Shown here piece by piece: positions 56,137-64,000 of a DNA stretch of 64,000 nt (position 1 is the stretch's first letter; each line of letters begins with the position of its first letter). A program made the position numbers and the translations under genes. Source of the DNA: Polynucleobacter necessarius (GTDB lineage: Bacteria > Pseudomonadota > Gammaproteobacteria > Burkholderiales > Burkholderiaceae); NCBI RefSeq assembly GCF_900096765.1, contig NZ_LT615228.1, forward strand, positions 1,680,669 through 1,744,668. The letters run 5' to 3'. The notes beneath the pieces were generated by a model, which worked only from the letters and a program-made list of their open reading frames with translations, had not been told where the DNA came from and did not search any database.

Positions 56137-56170
56137 AATTTATGTAAGTTAGTAAAAACTTACATAAATT
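56137..56170. other. Perfect 14-bp inverted repeat after maeB
   Basis: AATTTATGTAAGTT (56137-56150) and AACTTACATAAATT (56157-56170) are exact reverse complements with a 6-base loop. It lies 8 bases after the maeB stop. There is no clean T-run, so it may be a weak AT-rich terminator or an mRNA 3' stabilising hairpin. Confidence 0.55.
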
Positions 56171-56256
56171 AATATTATATAAATCAATAGTTTATAGAAA
56201 ATGCACTGTATTTGGGCTTGATTTGATGGCGTGTTAGGGGTAACCTAGCACCCATC

Positions 56257-56877
56257 ATGAATAATCGCTATGAAAACATCAATACAGCAAGCTTTGAAGA
56301 AAATAGTCGCGCTGAAAGTTGGGATAGTAATGATCGTCTAGAAATAGAGTCATCTGCTGCCAATGTCTATGCTCAGGGCGGTTTATCTCGTTTACAAACC
56401 TATGCAGCAAATCAGGTGTCGGGGAAAAAAGTGACAGCTTCTTGGCGTGCCGCTTTAGCAGTTCGCGATGCCGGACCTCCGGCTATGTTGCGCAGTGTGC
56501 GTACCAATATCGTGCAATCGATACGTGCTTTCCGGACTCCAGATCTGCAGGAAGCAGCAACTGAGCTTGGTCAGCATTTTATTTACGCCAATTGCGTTAA
56601 TGCAATGACCAAGGGCGAAGTACTTGAAGCTATTGCTATTGCTTACTCCTTCACCAAGCAACAGGCTAAGAACTTTGATCCCCTATTAGATGCCTTGACT
56701 ACTACTACTGATAAGGCTGGCCAGCAGCCTGGATTTGTAGTGGTGCTTGAAGGGCTACCATGTACACAGAAATTTGATAAAGAAGCTCGTGAAACCTTGT
56801 TAGATGTTTTCCGTGATGCCGTGGATTACTGGGCTGAGCGTCGCACGCCTTATCGTGTGTTCTATTCTTTCGCGTAA
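56257..56877 (+). CDS. Barstar-like protein
   Basis: Residues from about 85 onward match the barstar (RNAse inhibitor) family as found in betaproteobacteria. These are GQHFIYANCVNAMTKGEVLE, a helix that includes NFDPLLDAL, and the strand FVVVLEGLP, ending in VFYSFA. The N-terminal 80 residues are poorly conserved and mostly polar. A classic barstar inhibits barnase-type RNase; no such nuclease gene is next to it. It may be a resident, non-toxin-linked member. The terminator after it is shared with convergent rsmE. Confidence 0.75.
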   Translation: MNNRYENINTASFEENSRAESWDSNDRLEIESSAANVYAQGGLSRLQTYAANQVSGKKVTASWRAALAVRDAGPPAMLRSVRTNIVQSIRAFRTPDLQEAATELGQHFIYANCVNAMTKGEVLEAIAIAYSFTKQQAKNFDPLLDALTTTTDKAGQQPGFVVVLEGLPCTQKFDKEARETLLDVFRDAVDYWAERRTPYRVFYSFA

Positions 56878-56900
56878 TCCAGTTAGTTTTTAAGTTCCTA

Positions 56901-56927
56901 AAAATCGCCTCTATTTGAGGCGATTTT
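56901..56927. terminator. Bidirectional terminator between the barstar-like gene and rsmE
   Basis: AAAATCGCCTC (56901-56911) and GAGGCGATTTT (56917-56927) pair perfectly around a 5-base loop, with A- and T-rich ends in both directions. It overlaps the last codons of rsmE. Confidence 0.85.
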
Positions 56928-57672
56928 GCATTTCCGGATTCCAAACGCTGTGAACTGCAGAGATTGCCACTACGCCAGCCGTTTCAGTGCGAAGAACACG
57001 CTCTCCCAGTGAAACAATTTGGTAACCTGCAGCTTGTGCTTGTGCTTCTTCTTGCGGGGAATGACCACCTTCCGGTCCAATCATCAGGATGATGTCTTGT
57101 GGGTCAGATTCAATTAACACTGAATATAGACTTTTGGTGGCATCTGGGCTCAAGAGAAGTTTTAGGGCTGGCTTTCCGCTATCACTTAAATATGCTTCAA
57201 AGGTTTGAATTGGCTCCAATTTGGCTAGGACGGTTCGGTCACATTGTTCACATGCGGCTTGAATAATCCCCTCCCAGTGGGATAGGCGTTTTTGAGCCCG
57301 ATCCTGATCGCTTGGACGGGTTAATTTGAGGATCGAGCGTTCGCACTGCATCGGTGTAATGATTTGGGCACCAGTTTCTACCGCTTTTTCAATGATCCAA
57401 TCCATTTTGTCGCTCCCGGCTAAGCCTTGGGCCAAAGTAATGGCATACGGGGTTTCGCGATGGGTATCAGTGCGAATGTCGCTGAGCTGGGCTAAACCAC
57501 TTTTTCCACTCAAAGAAAGTAGTTCAGCCTTGGCTACAAGCCCCTTTCCATCGAATACCGGGAAGGATTCGCCGGTTTGGATGCGTCGAACGCGCAAGTG
57601 ATGGGCAACCTCAGGGGTGAGGGTGGTCGGCTTTTGGAATTCCCATGGTCCGGGAAGATAAAATTGAGGCAT
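56911..57672 (-). CDS. rsmE: 16S rRNA (uracil-1498-N3)-methyltransferase RsmE
   Basis: RsmE methylates U1498 of 16S rRNA. The SPOUT-type knot motifs are present: [13 protein letters not shown] (about residues 197-209) and [17 protein letters not shown] (about 217-233). The N-terminal PUA-like part holds [12 protein letters not shown]. At 253 residues it has family length. It is divergent from tkt. Confidence 0.94.
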   Translation of the reverse strand: MPQFYLPGPWEFQKPTTLTPEVAHHLRVRRIQTGESFPVFDGKGLVAKAELLSLSGKSGLAQLSDIRTDTHRETPYAITLAQGLAGSDKMDWIIEKAVETGAQIITPMQCERSILKLTRPSDQDRAQKRLSHWEGIIQAACEQCDRTVLAKLEPIQTFEAYLSDSGKPALKLLLSPDATKSLYSVLIESDPQDIILMIGPEGGHSPQEEAQAQAAGYQIVSLGERVLRTETAGVVAISAVHSVWNPEMQNRLK

Positions 57673-57716
57673 TACTGAAATATAGCCAATTTATTTTCCT
57701 AGAGACCACTTTTACG

Positions 57717-59711
57717 ATGTCAAACCTTCAAATTCGTATGGCCAATGCCATCCGCGCCTTATCTATGGATGCAGTACAACAGGCAAATTCAGGACACCCT
57801 GGTATGCCAATGGGTATGGCTGATATTGCTGTTGGATTATGGAATGAGCATTTAAAACACAACCCAACTGATCCCCGCTGGATTGATCGTGATCGTTTTG
57901 TTTTATCAAATGGCCACGGCTCTATGTTGTTGTACTCACTCTTGCATTTGACTGGCTATGACTTGCCAATGGAAGAGTTAAAAAATTTTCGCCAGCTGCA
58001 TAGCAAAACTCCAGGACACCCTGAGTATGCAATTACACCAGGAGTAGAAACGACCACCGGCCCTTTGGGCCAAGGCATCTCTAATGCAGTGGGTATGGCA
58101 TTGGCTGAAAAATTATTGGCCGAAGAATTTAATCGCCCCGGCCACAACATCATTGATCACCACACCTATGTATTTTTGGGTGATGGTTGTTTGATGGAAG
58201 GCATCAGTCATGAAGTGTGTTCTTTAGCTGGAACGCTGAAACTCAACAAGCTGATTGCTTTGTGGGATGACAATGGTATTTCAATCGATGGCAAGGTGGT
58301 TTCTTGGTTTAACGAAGATACCCCAACACGTTTTGAGGCTTATGGCTGGAACGTCATTCGTGGCGTTGATGGTCATGATGCAGAGGCGGTATCGGCCGCT
58401 ATTGCTAATGCCAAAAAGAGTGATAAACCAACTCTGATCTGCTGCAAGACTGCGATTGGCCAAGGTTCACCGTATATGGCTGGCAGCGATAAGGTACACG
58501 GTTCACCATTGGGTGTCGCTGAGATTGCTGCAACCCGTGTTGTATTGAATTGGCCGTATGCACCTTTTGAAATTCCAAAAGATATTTATGCTGCTTGGGA
58601 TTTTAAAAAGCGCGGCCAAGCAGCGGAACATGAATGGAATAAAGAATTCCAAAAATATAAAAATAAATTCCCAAAACTTGCTTCTGAATTGCAACGTCGT
58701 ATGCAAGGGGACTTGTCGACAGACTTTGCAGAAACGCTAAATGCCTATCTCAAGACCTGCCAAGCAAAATCGGAAACTGTGGCAACCCGTAAGGCAAGTC
58801 AAAATGCAATAGAAGCACTTGCGCCTGTATTGCCAGAATTTATGGGCGGCTCTGCAGACTTAACCGGTTCTAACTTGACGAATTGGTCTGCCTGCAAACC
58901 GGTTCGCGCCGATCAGTGGGGCAACCACATAAACTATGGTGTACGTGAATTTGGTATGAGCGCGATCATGAATGGGATTGCCTTGCATGGCGGCTACATC
59001 CCATTTGGCGGAACTTTTTTAACCTTCTCAGATTACAGCCGCAATGCCTTGCGTATGGCTGCTTTAATGAAGTTGCGCAGCATTTTTGTATTCACTCATG
59101 ACTCCATTGGCTTGGGTGAAGATGGCCCAACCCACCAGTCGGTGGAGCACGTTGCTAGCTTGCGTTTAATCCCAAATCTCATGGTTTGGCGTCCGTGCGA
59201 TACCACTGAGAGTGCAGCAGCTTGGGGCGCAGCAATTGAACGTAAAAATGGCCCTAGTGCGTTGATTTTTAGTCGTCAAAATTGCCCATTTGTTTCTCGT
59301 ACGCCTAAGCAAATCAAAGATATTGCTCGTGGAGGCTATGTATTACGTGATCCAAAGTTAGGCAAGATTGATGCAGTCATTATTGCAACTGGTTCCGAAA
59401 TTGCCTTGGCACTACAAACTGCAGAGCAGTTAGATAAAGAAGGTTTGGGTATTCAAGTGGTTTCAATGCCGTCAACTACGGTCTTTGATCAACAAGATGC
59501 AGCTTATAAAGCAAAAGTTTTACCTGCAAACATTCCGCGTATTGCGGTTGAAGCTGGTGTGACTGATTTCTGGTGGAAGTATGGTTGTGCCGCAGTGCAT
59601 GGTGTGGACACCTTCGGTGAGTCTGCGCCAGCGCCTGTGCTGTATGAGCATTTCGGTTTAACTACAGATTACATTACCAAGACGGTAAAGCAATGCATCG
59701 CGCAGAAGTAA
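57717..59711 (+). CDS. tkt: Transketolase
   Basis: This thiamine-diphosphate enzyme of the pentose phosphate pathway has the substrate motif [14 protein letters not shown] (about residues 25-38), the cofactor motif [12 protein letters not shown] and the conserved [16 protein letters not shown] near 455-470. Start 57717 (MSNLQIRM) gives 664 residues; the frame extends back to 57645 but overlaps rsmE and lacks support. gap follows after 35 bases, a common pairing. Confidence 0.96.
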   Translation: MSNLQIRMANAIRALSMDAVQQANSGHPGMPMGMADIAVGLWNEHLKHNPTDPRWIDRDRFVLSNGHGSMLLYSLLHLTGYDLPMEELKNFRQLHSKTPGHPEYAITPGVETTTGPLGQGISNAVGMALAEKLLAEEFNRPGHNIIDHHTYVFLGDGCLMEGISHEVCSLAGTLKLNKLIALWDDNGISIDGKVVSWFNEDTPTRFEAYGWNVIRGVDGHDAEAVSAAIANAKKSDKPTLICCKTAIGQGSPYMAGSDKVHGSPLGVAEIAATRVVLNWPYAPFEIPKDIYAAWDFKKRGQAAEHEWNKEFQKYKNKFPKLASELQRRMQGDLSTDFAETLNAYLKTCQAKSETVATRKASQNAIEALAPVLPEFMGGSADLTGSNLTNWSACKPVRADQWGNHINYGVREFGMSAIMNGIALHGGYIPFGGTFLTFSDYSRNALRMAALMKLRSIFVFTHDSIGLGEDGPTHQSVEHVASLRLIPNLMVWRPCDTTESAAAWGAAIERKNGPSALIFSRQNCPFVSRTPKQIKDIARGGYVLRDPKLGKIDAVIIATGSEIALALQTAEQLDKEGLGIQVVSMPSTTVFDQQDAAYKAKVLPANIPRIAVEAGVTDFWWKYGCAAVHGVDTFGESAPAPVLYEHFGLTTDYITKTVKQCIAQK

Positions 59712-59746
59712 TGGGCAATAAATTTAATATTAGCTAGGGGAAATCA

Positions 59747-60775
59747 ATGACAATTCGTGTCGCAATTAATGGTTATGGTCGTATCGGACGCATGGTTTTG
59801 CGTGCTTTGTATGAAGATCAAGTCAACGGTAAGCCACGTCGTGATATCAAGATCGTTGCAATTAATGCCATGGGCGATATCGCAATCAATGCCCATCTAA
59901 CCCAGTATGACTCTGCTCACGGCCGTTTTCCTGCAGACGTTTCTGTTGATGGCGACTGCATGGTGGTCAATGGCGATCGCATCAAAATGTTCTGCACACG
60001 TAACCCAGCTGAGACACCTTGGGGTGAGTTGGGTGTAGATTTGGTATTGGAATGCACTGGCAAATTTACTTCCAAAGAAAAAGCCATGATTCATATTGAG
60101 CAGGGCGCGAAAAAAGTATTGATTTCTGCTCCTGGGGAAAAAGATGTGGATGCCACCATCGTTTATGGTGTAAACCAAAACGTTCTGAAGCCAAGCGATG
60201 TGGTTGTTTCTAATGCAAGTTGCACTACAAACTGTTTGGCACCATTGGTTAAGCCATTGTTAGAAAAGATTGGTATCGAATCTGGCTTGATGACAACAAT
60301 TCACGCTTTTACTAATGATCAAGTTTTAACCGATGTGTACCACAAGGATATGCGTCGCGCGCGTTCTGCTGTTAGTAGCATGATCCCCACAAAAACTGGT
60401 GCGGCTAAAGCAGTTGGTTTGGTGTTGCCTGCGCTTGCCGGTCGTTTTGACGGTTTTGCGATGCGAGTACCAGTGATTAACGTGTCTGTTGTGGATCTCA
60501 CATTTGCAGCAACTCGCGTTACTAGCGTGGATGAGGTGAATTCGATCCTCAAGATTGCAAGTGAGGGTGAATTAAAAGGCATTTTGGGATTTAATACCCT
60601 GCCACTAGTCTCCATCGACTTTAATCATGATCCGCGCCCAAGTATTTATGACGCTTCTCAAACTCGTGTATCTGCTGACGGTAAGTTAGTCAAAGTATTG
60701 GCTTGGTATGACAATGAATGGGGCTACTCAGTTCAAATGCTCAACGCAGCAGAAGCATTAATGGCTGTAAAGTGA
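59747..60775 (+). CDS. gap: Glyceraldehyde-3-phosphate dehydrogenase, type I
   Basis: This glycolytic enzyme has the NAD motif [10 protein letters not shown] (residues 7-16) and the catalytic SNASCTTNC with Cys at about residue 158. The 342-residue length and the WYDNEWGYS end are standard. A GGGG-rich ribosome site precedes the ATG. It is probably cotranscribed with tkt and ends at a hairpin shared with fur. Confidence 0.97.
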   Translation: MTIRVAINGYGRIGRMVLRALYEDQVNGKPRRDIKIVAINAMGDIAINAHLTQYDSAHGRFPADVSVDGDCMVVNGDRIKMFCTRNPAETPWGELGVDLVLECTGKFTSKEKAMIHIEQGAKKVLISAPGEKDVDATIVYGVNQNVLKPSDVVVSNASCTTNCLAPLVKPLLEKIGIESGLMTTIHAFTNDQVLTDVYHKDMRRARSAVSSMIPTKTGAAKAVGLVLPALAGRFDGFAMRVPVINVSVVDLTFAATRVTSVDEVNSILKIASEGELKGILGFNTLPLVSIDFNHDPRPSIYDASQTRVSADGKLVKVLAWYDNEWGYSVQMLNAAEALMAVK

Positions 60776-60810
60776 TTAAAAGTTCTTAAAAGTTTTTAAA
60801 AGTAGCTAAA

Positions 60811-60847
60811 TAGTAAAAAAGACCTCTATTTGAGATCTTTTTTACTA
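60811..60847. terminator. Bidirectional terminator between gap and fur
   Basis: TAGTAAAAAAGA (60811-60822) and TCTTTTTTACTA (60836-60847) are perfect complements. An inner 3-bp CTC/GAG stem and a TATTT loop follow after one mismatch. It serves two convergent genes and overlaps the fur stop region. Confidence 0.85.
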
Positions 60848-61323
60848 TTATGGGTTCTGAAAAACCCTCTAATAGACTTATTTCTGCAGTTTTTCTTCTG
60901 GCAATGGCCATACATCGCTAGTGAATGCTCCTGGAGCTTAAATCCAAGGGATTTGGCGATATCACGTTGCCTTTTTTCAATCGCTTCATCGACAAATTCC
61001 TCTACATGCCCGCAATCGAGGCAAACCAAGTGGTCATGATGTCGACCTTCATTGAGCTCATAGATAGCGCGGCTATCACCTTTGCTGGACTCAAAATGGC
61101 TTCGAAGCAGTAGGCCCGCCTGCTCAAACTGGCTTAGCACCCGATAAACCGTTGCTAAGCCAATTTCCTGGTCATCCTTGGCCAAGGCCATGAACACATC
61201 TTCGGCGCTGAAGTGGGTACCGCCATTCTGATGAAAAAAATCCAGAATTTTCATGCGCGGGCCAGTCGCTTTGAGGCCAATGTCACGCAAATTTTCGGGT
61301 GTAGGGTTTTGAGTCGTATTCAT
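60826..61323 (-). CDS. fur: Ferric uptake regulator Fur
   Basis: Fur represses iron uptake genes with Fe2+. The DNA-binding helix region (EIGLATVYRVLSQFEQAGLL) is at about residues 53-72. Metal-binding residues are in EGRHHDHLVCLDCGHVEEF and the C-terminal CQKKNC. Start 61323 (MNTTQNPTPE) gives 165 residues; the longer frame to 61368 overlaps the bamE start. It is divergent from bamE, a conserved neighbour arrangement in betaproteobacteria. Confidence 0.94.
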   Translation of the reverse strand: MNTTQNPTPENLRDIGLKATGPRMKILDFFHQNGGTHFSAEDVFMALAKDDQEIGLATVYRVLSQFEQAGLLLRSHFESSKGDSRAIYELNEGRHHDHLVCLDCGHVEEFVDEAIEKRQRDIAKSLGFKLQEHSLAMYGHCQKKNCRNKSIRGFFRTHNSKKDLK

Positions 61324-61366
61324 TGCTTTGGGAGCTAAAATCAATGTCTTAATGATACGGCCAGCC

Positions 61367-62101
61367 ATGCAAAATTGCCTCGAACTTTTTAGTCGTTTTT
61401 TTCACCCCCTGCAAAAGGGGGATTTGTCCCTTGCTAGGGTATTTACAGTGGTTGTTACCATTTCTGGTCTTCTAGCTCTTGGAGGTTGTTCTTCAGCGGT
61501 TGACGACACTCAGCGCGCCTGGATGAATAAAATTTTTAGGCCATACGTTCCTGATGTTGTTCAAGGTAATTTCATTTCCAGCGAACAATATGCCAAGTTG
61601 CAGTTGGGCATGACTCGCGAACAAGTTCGCCAAATTTTAGGCACACCATTGTTGGCTAGTTATTTCCATGCTAATCGTTGGGATTACGTTTTTGAATTTA
61701 AGCGTAGCGGTCAACGCGTTGGGGCAGAACGTCACGTTACTGTGTACTTTGACGGCGATAAATTAGTGAAGTTTGAGGGTGACGCGTTGCCAACTGAAGT
61801 TGAATTGGTTGCAGAGATTGATAATTACTCTAAAACAAAACGCTCTTTCTGGGATGTGATGACCGGCTCCAATAAGCCGCCAGTAACACCACCTCTGCAG
61901 CAGCCTGAAGTAATGGTGCCTAGCAAGGCAGATAATTTACCGGCCGGAGTGGCCGTTCCTGCGGTCCCCGCTGAAAGTAAAAGCTCATTCTGGGAATTTT
62001 TTAGTTTTTCAAAAAAACCAGCGGATGGACAGTCTTTACCGCAGTCCGAAACTTTGGGGCCAGGCGCTTTAAATACTCCACCAGCTTCAGAGGTGAAGTA
62101 G
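61367..62101 (+). CDS. bamE: Outer-membrane assembly lipoprotein BamE (OmlA)
   Basis: BamE is an accessory lipoprotein of the Bam complex. A signal peptide ends in the lipobox LLALGGC, with Cys near residue 41. The SmpA/OmlA fold follows (LQLGMTREQVRQILGTPLL, about 81-99; WDYVFEFKRSG). After about residue 155 there is a Pro/Ser-rich tail with a repeated SFWEF/SFWDV-type motif, longer than the E. coli protein (113 aa). Start 61367 begins the signal sequence. dapB is downstream. Confidence 0.88.
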   Translation: MQNCLELFSRFFHPLQKGDLSLARVFTVVVTISGLLALGGCSSAVDDTQRAWMNKIFRPYVPDVVQGNFISSEQYAKLQLGMTREQVRQILGTPLLASYFHANRWDYVFEFKRSGQRVGAERHVTVYFDGDKLVKFEGDALPTEVELVAEIDNYSKTKRSFWDVMTGSNKPPVTPPLQQPEVMVPSKADNLPAGVAVPAVPAESKSSFWEFFSFSKKPADGQSLPQSETLGPGALNTPPASEVK

Positions 62102-62167
62102 TAAATCTGACTTTTGTATCGATGCTCCGGTAGTGGAAGGCATCCTAAAAAATTTTTATGAGAAGTG

Positions 62168-62983
62168 ATGACACAGATGATGAAGATAGCAATTGCCGGA
62201 TCAACAGGCCGCATGGGAAAAATGTTGATTGAGGCTGTTCTTAATGTAGCTGATTTTCAACTGGTTGGCGCGCTTGAGCATCCCTCATGCCCTCTATTAG
62301 GTGAGGATGCGGGCGCTTTCTTGGGCAAGAAAACAGGAGTAATTATTTCTTCGGATGTTGCTGCAGTCCTGGCTAATGCTCAGTTTCTGATTGACTTCAC
62401 TAGACCAGAAGGCACGATGGCTCACTTGGCTGTAGCGGAAAAAACGGGGACCAAAATGATTATTGGAACTACCGGTTTAAATCAAGATCAAATTACCAGC
62501 CTACAAAAAGCATCAGAAAAGCTAGCCATTGTTTTCGCTCCGAATATGAGCGTAGGTGTTAACGCAACTTTCAAGCTACTGGAGATTGCTGCCAAGATGC
62601 TCAATCAAGGTTACGACATTGAAGTGATTGAAGCGCATCATCGACACAAAGTAGATGCGCCTTCTGGCACTGCACTCAAGATGGGTGAAGTCATTGCAGA
62701 AGCGCTTGGCGAAAATCTCGAGGATGTTGCGGTATATGCGCGTGAAGGACATACCGACGAGCGCAAAGAAGGCTCTATTGGTTTTGCAACCATTCGAGGG
62801 GGCGATATTGTTGGTGATCACACGGTCTTATTTGCTGGTGATGGTGAGCGTATAGAGATCAGTCATAAGTCATCAAGTCGTCAGTCATATGCTCAGGGTT
62901 CTTTGCGTGCAGCCCGTTTTCTACAGAACCAAGCAACCGGTCTATATGACATGCAGGATGTATTAGGTTTACGTAAACAATAG
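62168..62983 (+). CDS. dapB: 4-hydroxy-tetrahydrodipicolinate reductase DapB
   Basis: DapB makes tetrahydrodipicolinate for lysine and diaminopimelate. The cofactor loop [11 protein letters not shown] is near residues 8-18 and the catalytic segment [20 protein letters not shown] near 156-175. ATG 62168 is chosen; GTG 62165 and ATG 62177 are alternatives. At 271 residues it has normal length. leuS starts 19 bases after the stop. Confidence 0.96.
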   Translation: MTQMMKIAIAGSTGRMGKMLIEAVLNVADFQLVGALEHPSCPLLGEDAGAFLGKKTGVIISSDVAAVLANAQFLIDFTRPEGTMAHLAVAEKTGTKMIIGTTGLNQDQITSLQKASEKLAIVFAPNMSVGVNATFKLLEIAAKMLNQGYDIEVIEAHHRHKVDAPSGTALKMGEVIAEALGENLEDVAVYAREGHTDERKEGSIGFATIRGGDIVGDHTVLFAGDGERIEISHKSSSRQSYAQGSLRAARFLQNQATGLYDMQDVLGLRKQ

Positions 62984-63002
62984 AAGAAAAGAGTTGTCTT
63001 GA

Positions 63003-64000
<998 letters not shown>

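Noticed and set aside
56257..56877. A toxin-antitoxin pair with the barstar-like gene
   Set aside because: Neighbours are maeB and rsmE; no nuclease frame exists in the adjacent gaps.

Overview
The window is a stretch of bacterial chromosome that reads best as a betaproteobacterium of the Burkholderiaceae, most likely Polynucleobacter. The grounds are gene order (ftsA-ftsZ-peroxiredoxin-lpxC-dciA-secA; pilB-pilC-pilD-coaE-zapD; aroQ-accB-accC-prmA; ffh next to a CcsA-type gene), moderate base composition, a Lys/Ala-rich histone H1-like gene and protein sequences typical of that group. This is recognition from memory, not a database match. At least eight genes are broken by in-frame stops, homopolymer indels or deletions, while the housekeeping genes are intact. 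That pattern suits a lineage undergoing genome reduction, such as the ciliate endosymbiont Polynucleobacter necessarius; that identification is inference.

Layout. 1-6.8 kb: division and envelope genes (ftsA end, ftsZ, a peroxiredoxin, lpxC, dciA on the minus strand, secA). 6.9-9.5 kb: an isoquinoline-oxidoreductase-like pair whose large subunit has an in-frame TAG. 9.6-12.1 kb: argJ, a frameshifted DUF815 ATPase gene and mutT. 12.1-17.1 kb (minus): zapD, coaE, a decayed pilD/pilC, pilB and a CorC-type transporter. 17.2-23.3 kb: ogt, a squalene-synthase-family gene, a sodium:solute symporter, panE-like reductase, a FAH-family gene with a stop at codon 4, and ispB. 23.3-25.9 kb: rplU-rpmA behind a perfect sigma-70 promoter, obgE, a short proB. 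25.9-32.0 kb: CNP1-like lipoprotein, rppH, proS, ffh, ccsA-like, a PP0621-AmpD fusion. 32-37.2 kb: nrdAB under a promoter with two NrdR boxes, then a histone H1-like gene with a displaced tail. 37.2-42.9 kb (minus): PfkB kinase, prmA run into a DUF3426 remnant, accC, accB, aroQ, and a tlpA pseudogene. 42.9-49.7 kb: mpl, SDR reductase, RNB exonuclease, TonB-like protein, aroE, mtgA. 49.7-53.7 kb: pyrF, corA, and the overlapping set thiL-pgpA-pncC. 53.8-64 kb: maeB, a barstar-like gene, rsmE, tkt, gap, fur, bamE, dapB and the start of leuS.

The intact genes cover envelope assembly, lysine/peptidoglycan supply, fatty-acid initiation, deoxynucleotide synthesis, central carbon metabolism and translation. 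The damaged genes are accessory: pilus biogenesis, a molybdo-hydroxylase, a thiol-disulfide protein and a FAH-type hydrolase. I saw no tRNA, rRNA, insertion sequence, prophage or CRISPR array. I found no convincing new multi-gene system. The most distinctive signals are the decay pattern, the H1-like frameshift, two gene fusions, the NrdR operator pair and a foldable segment before the H1-like gene.
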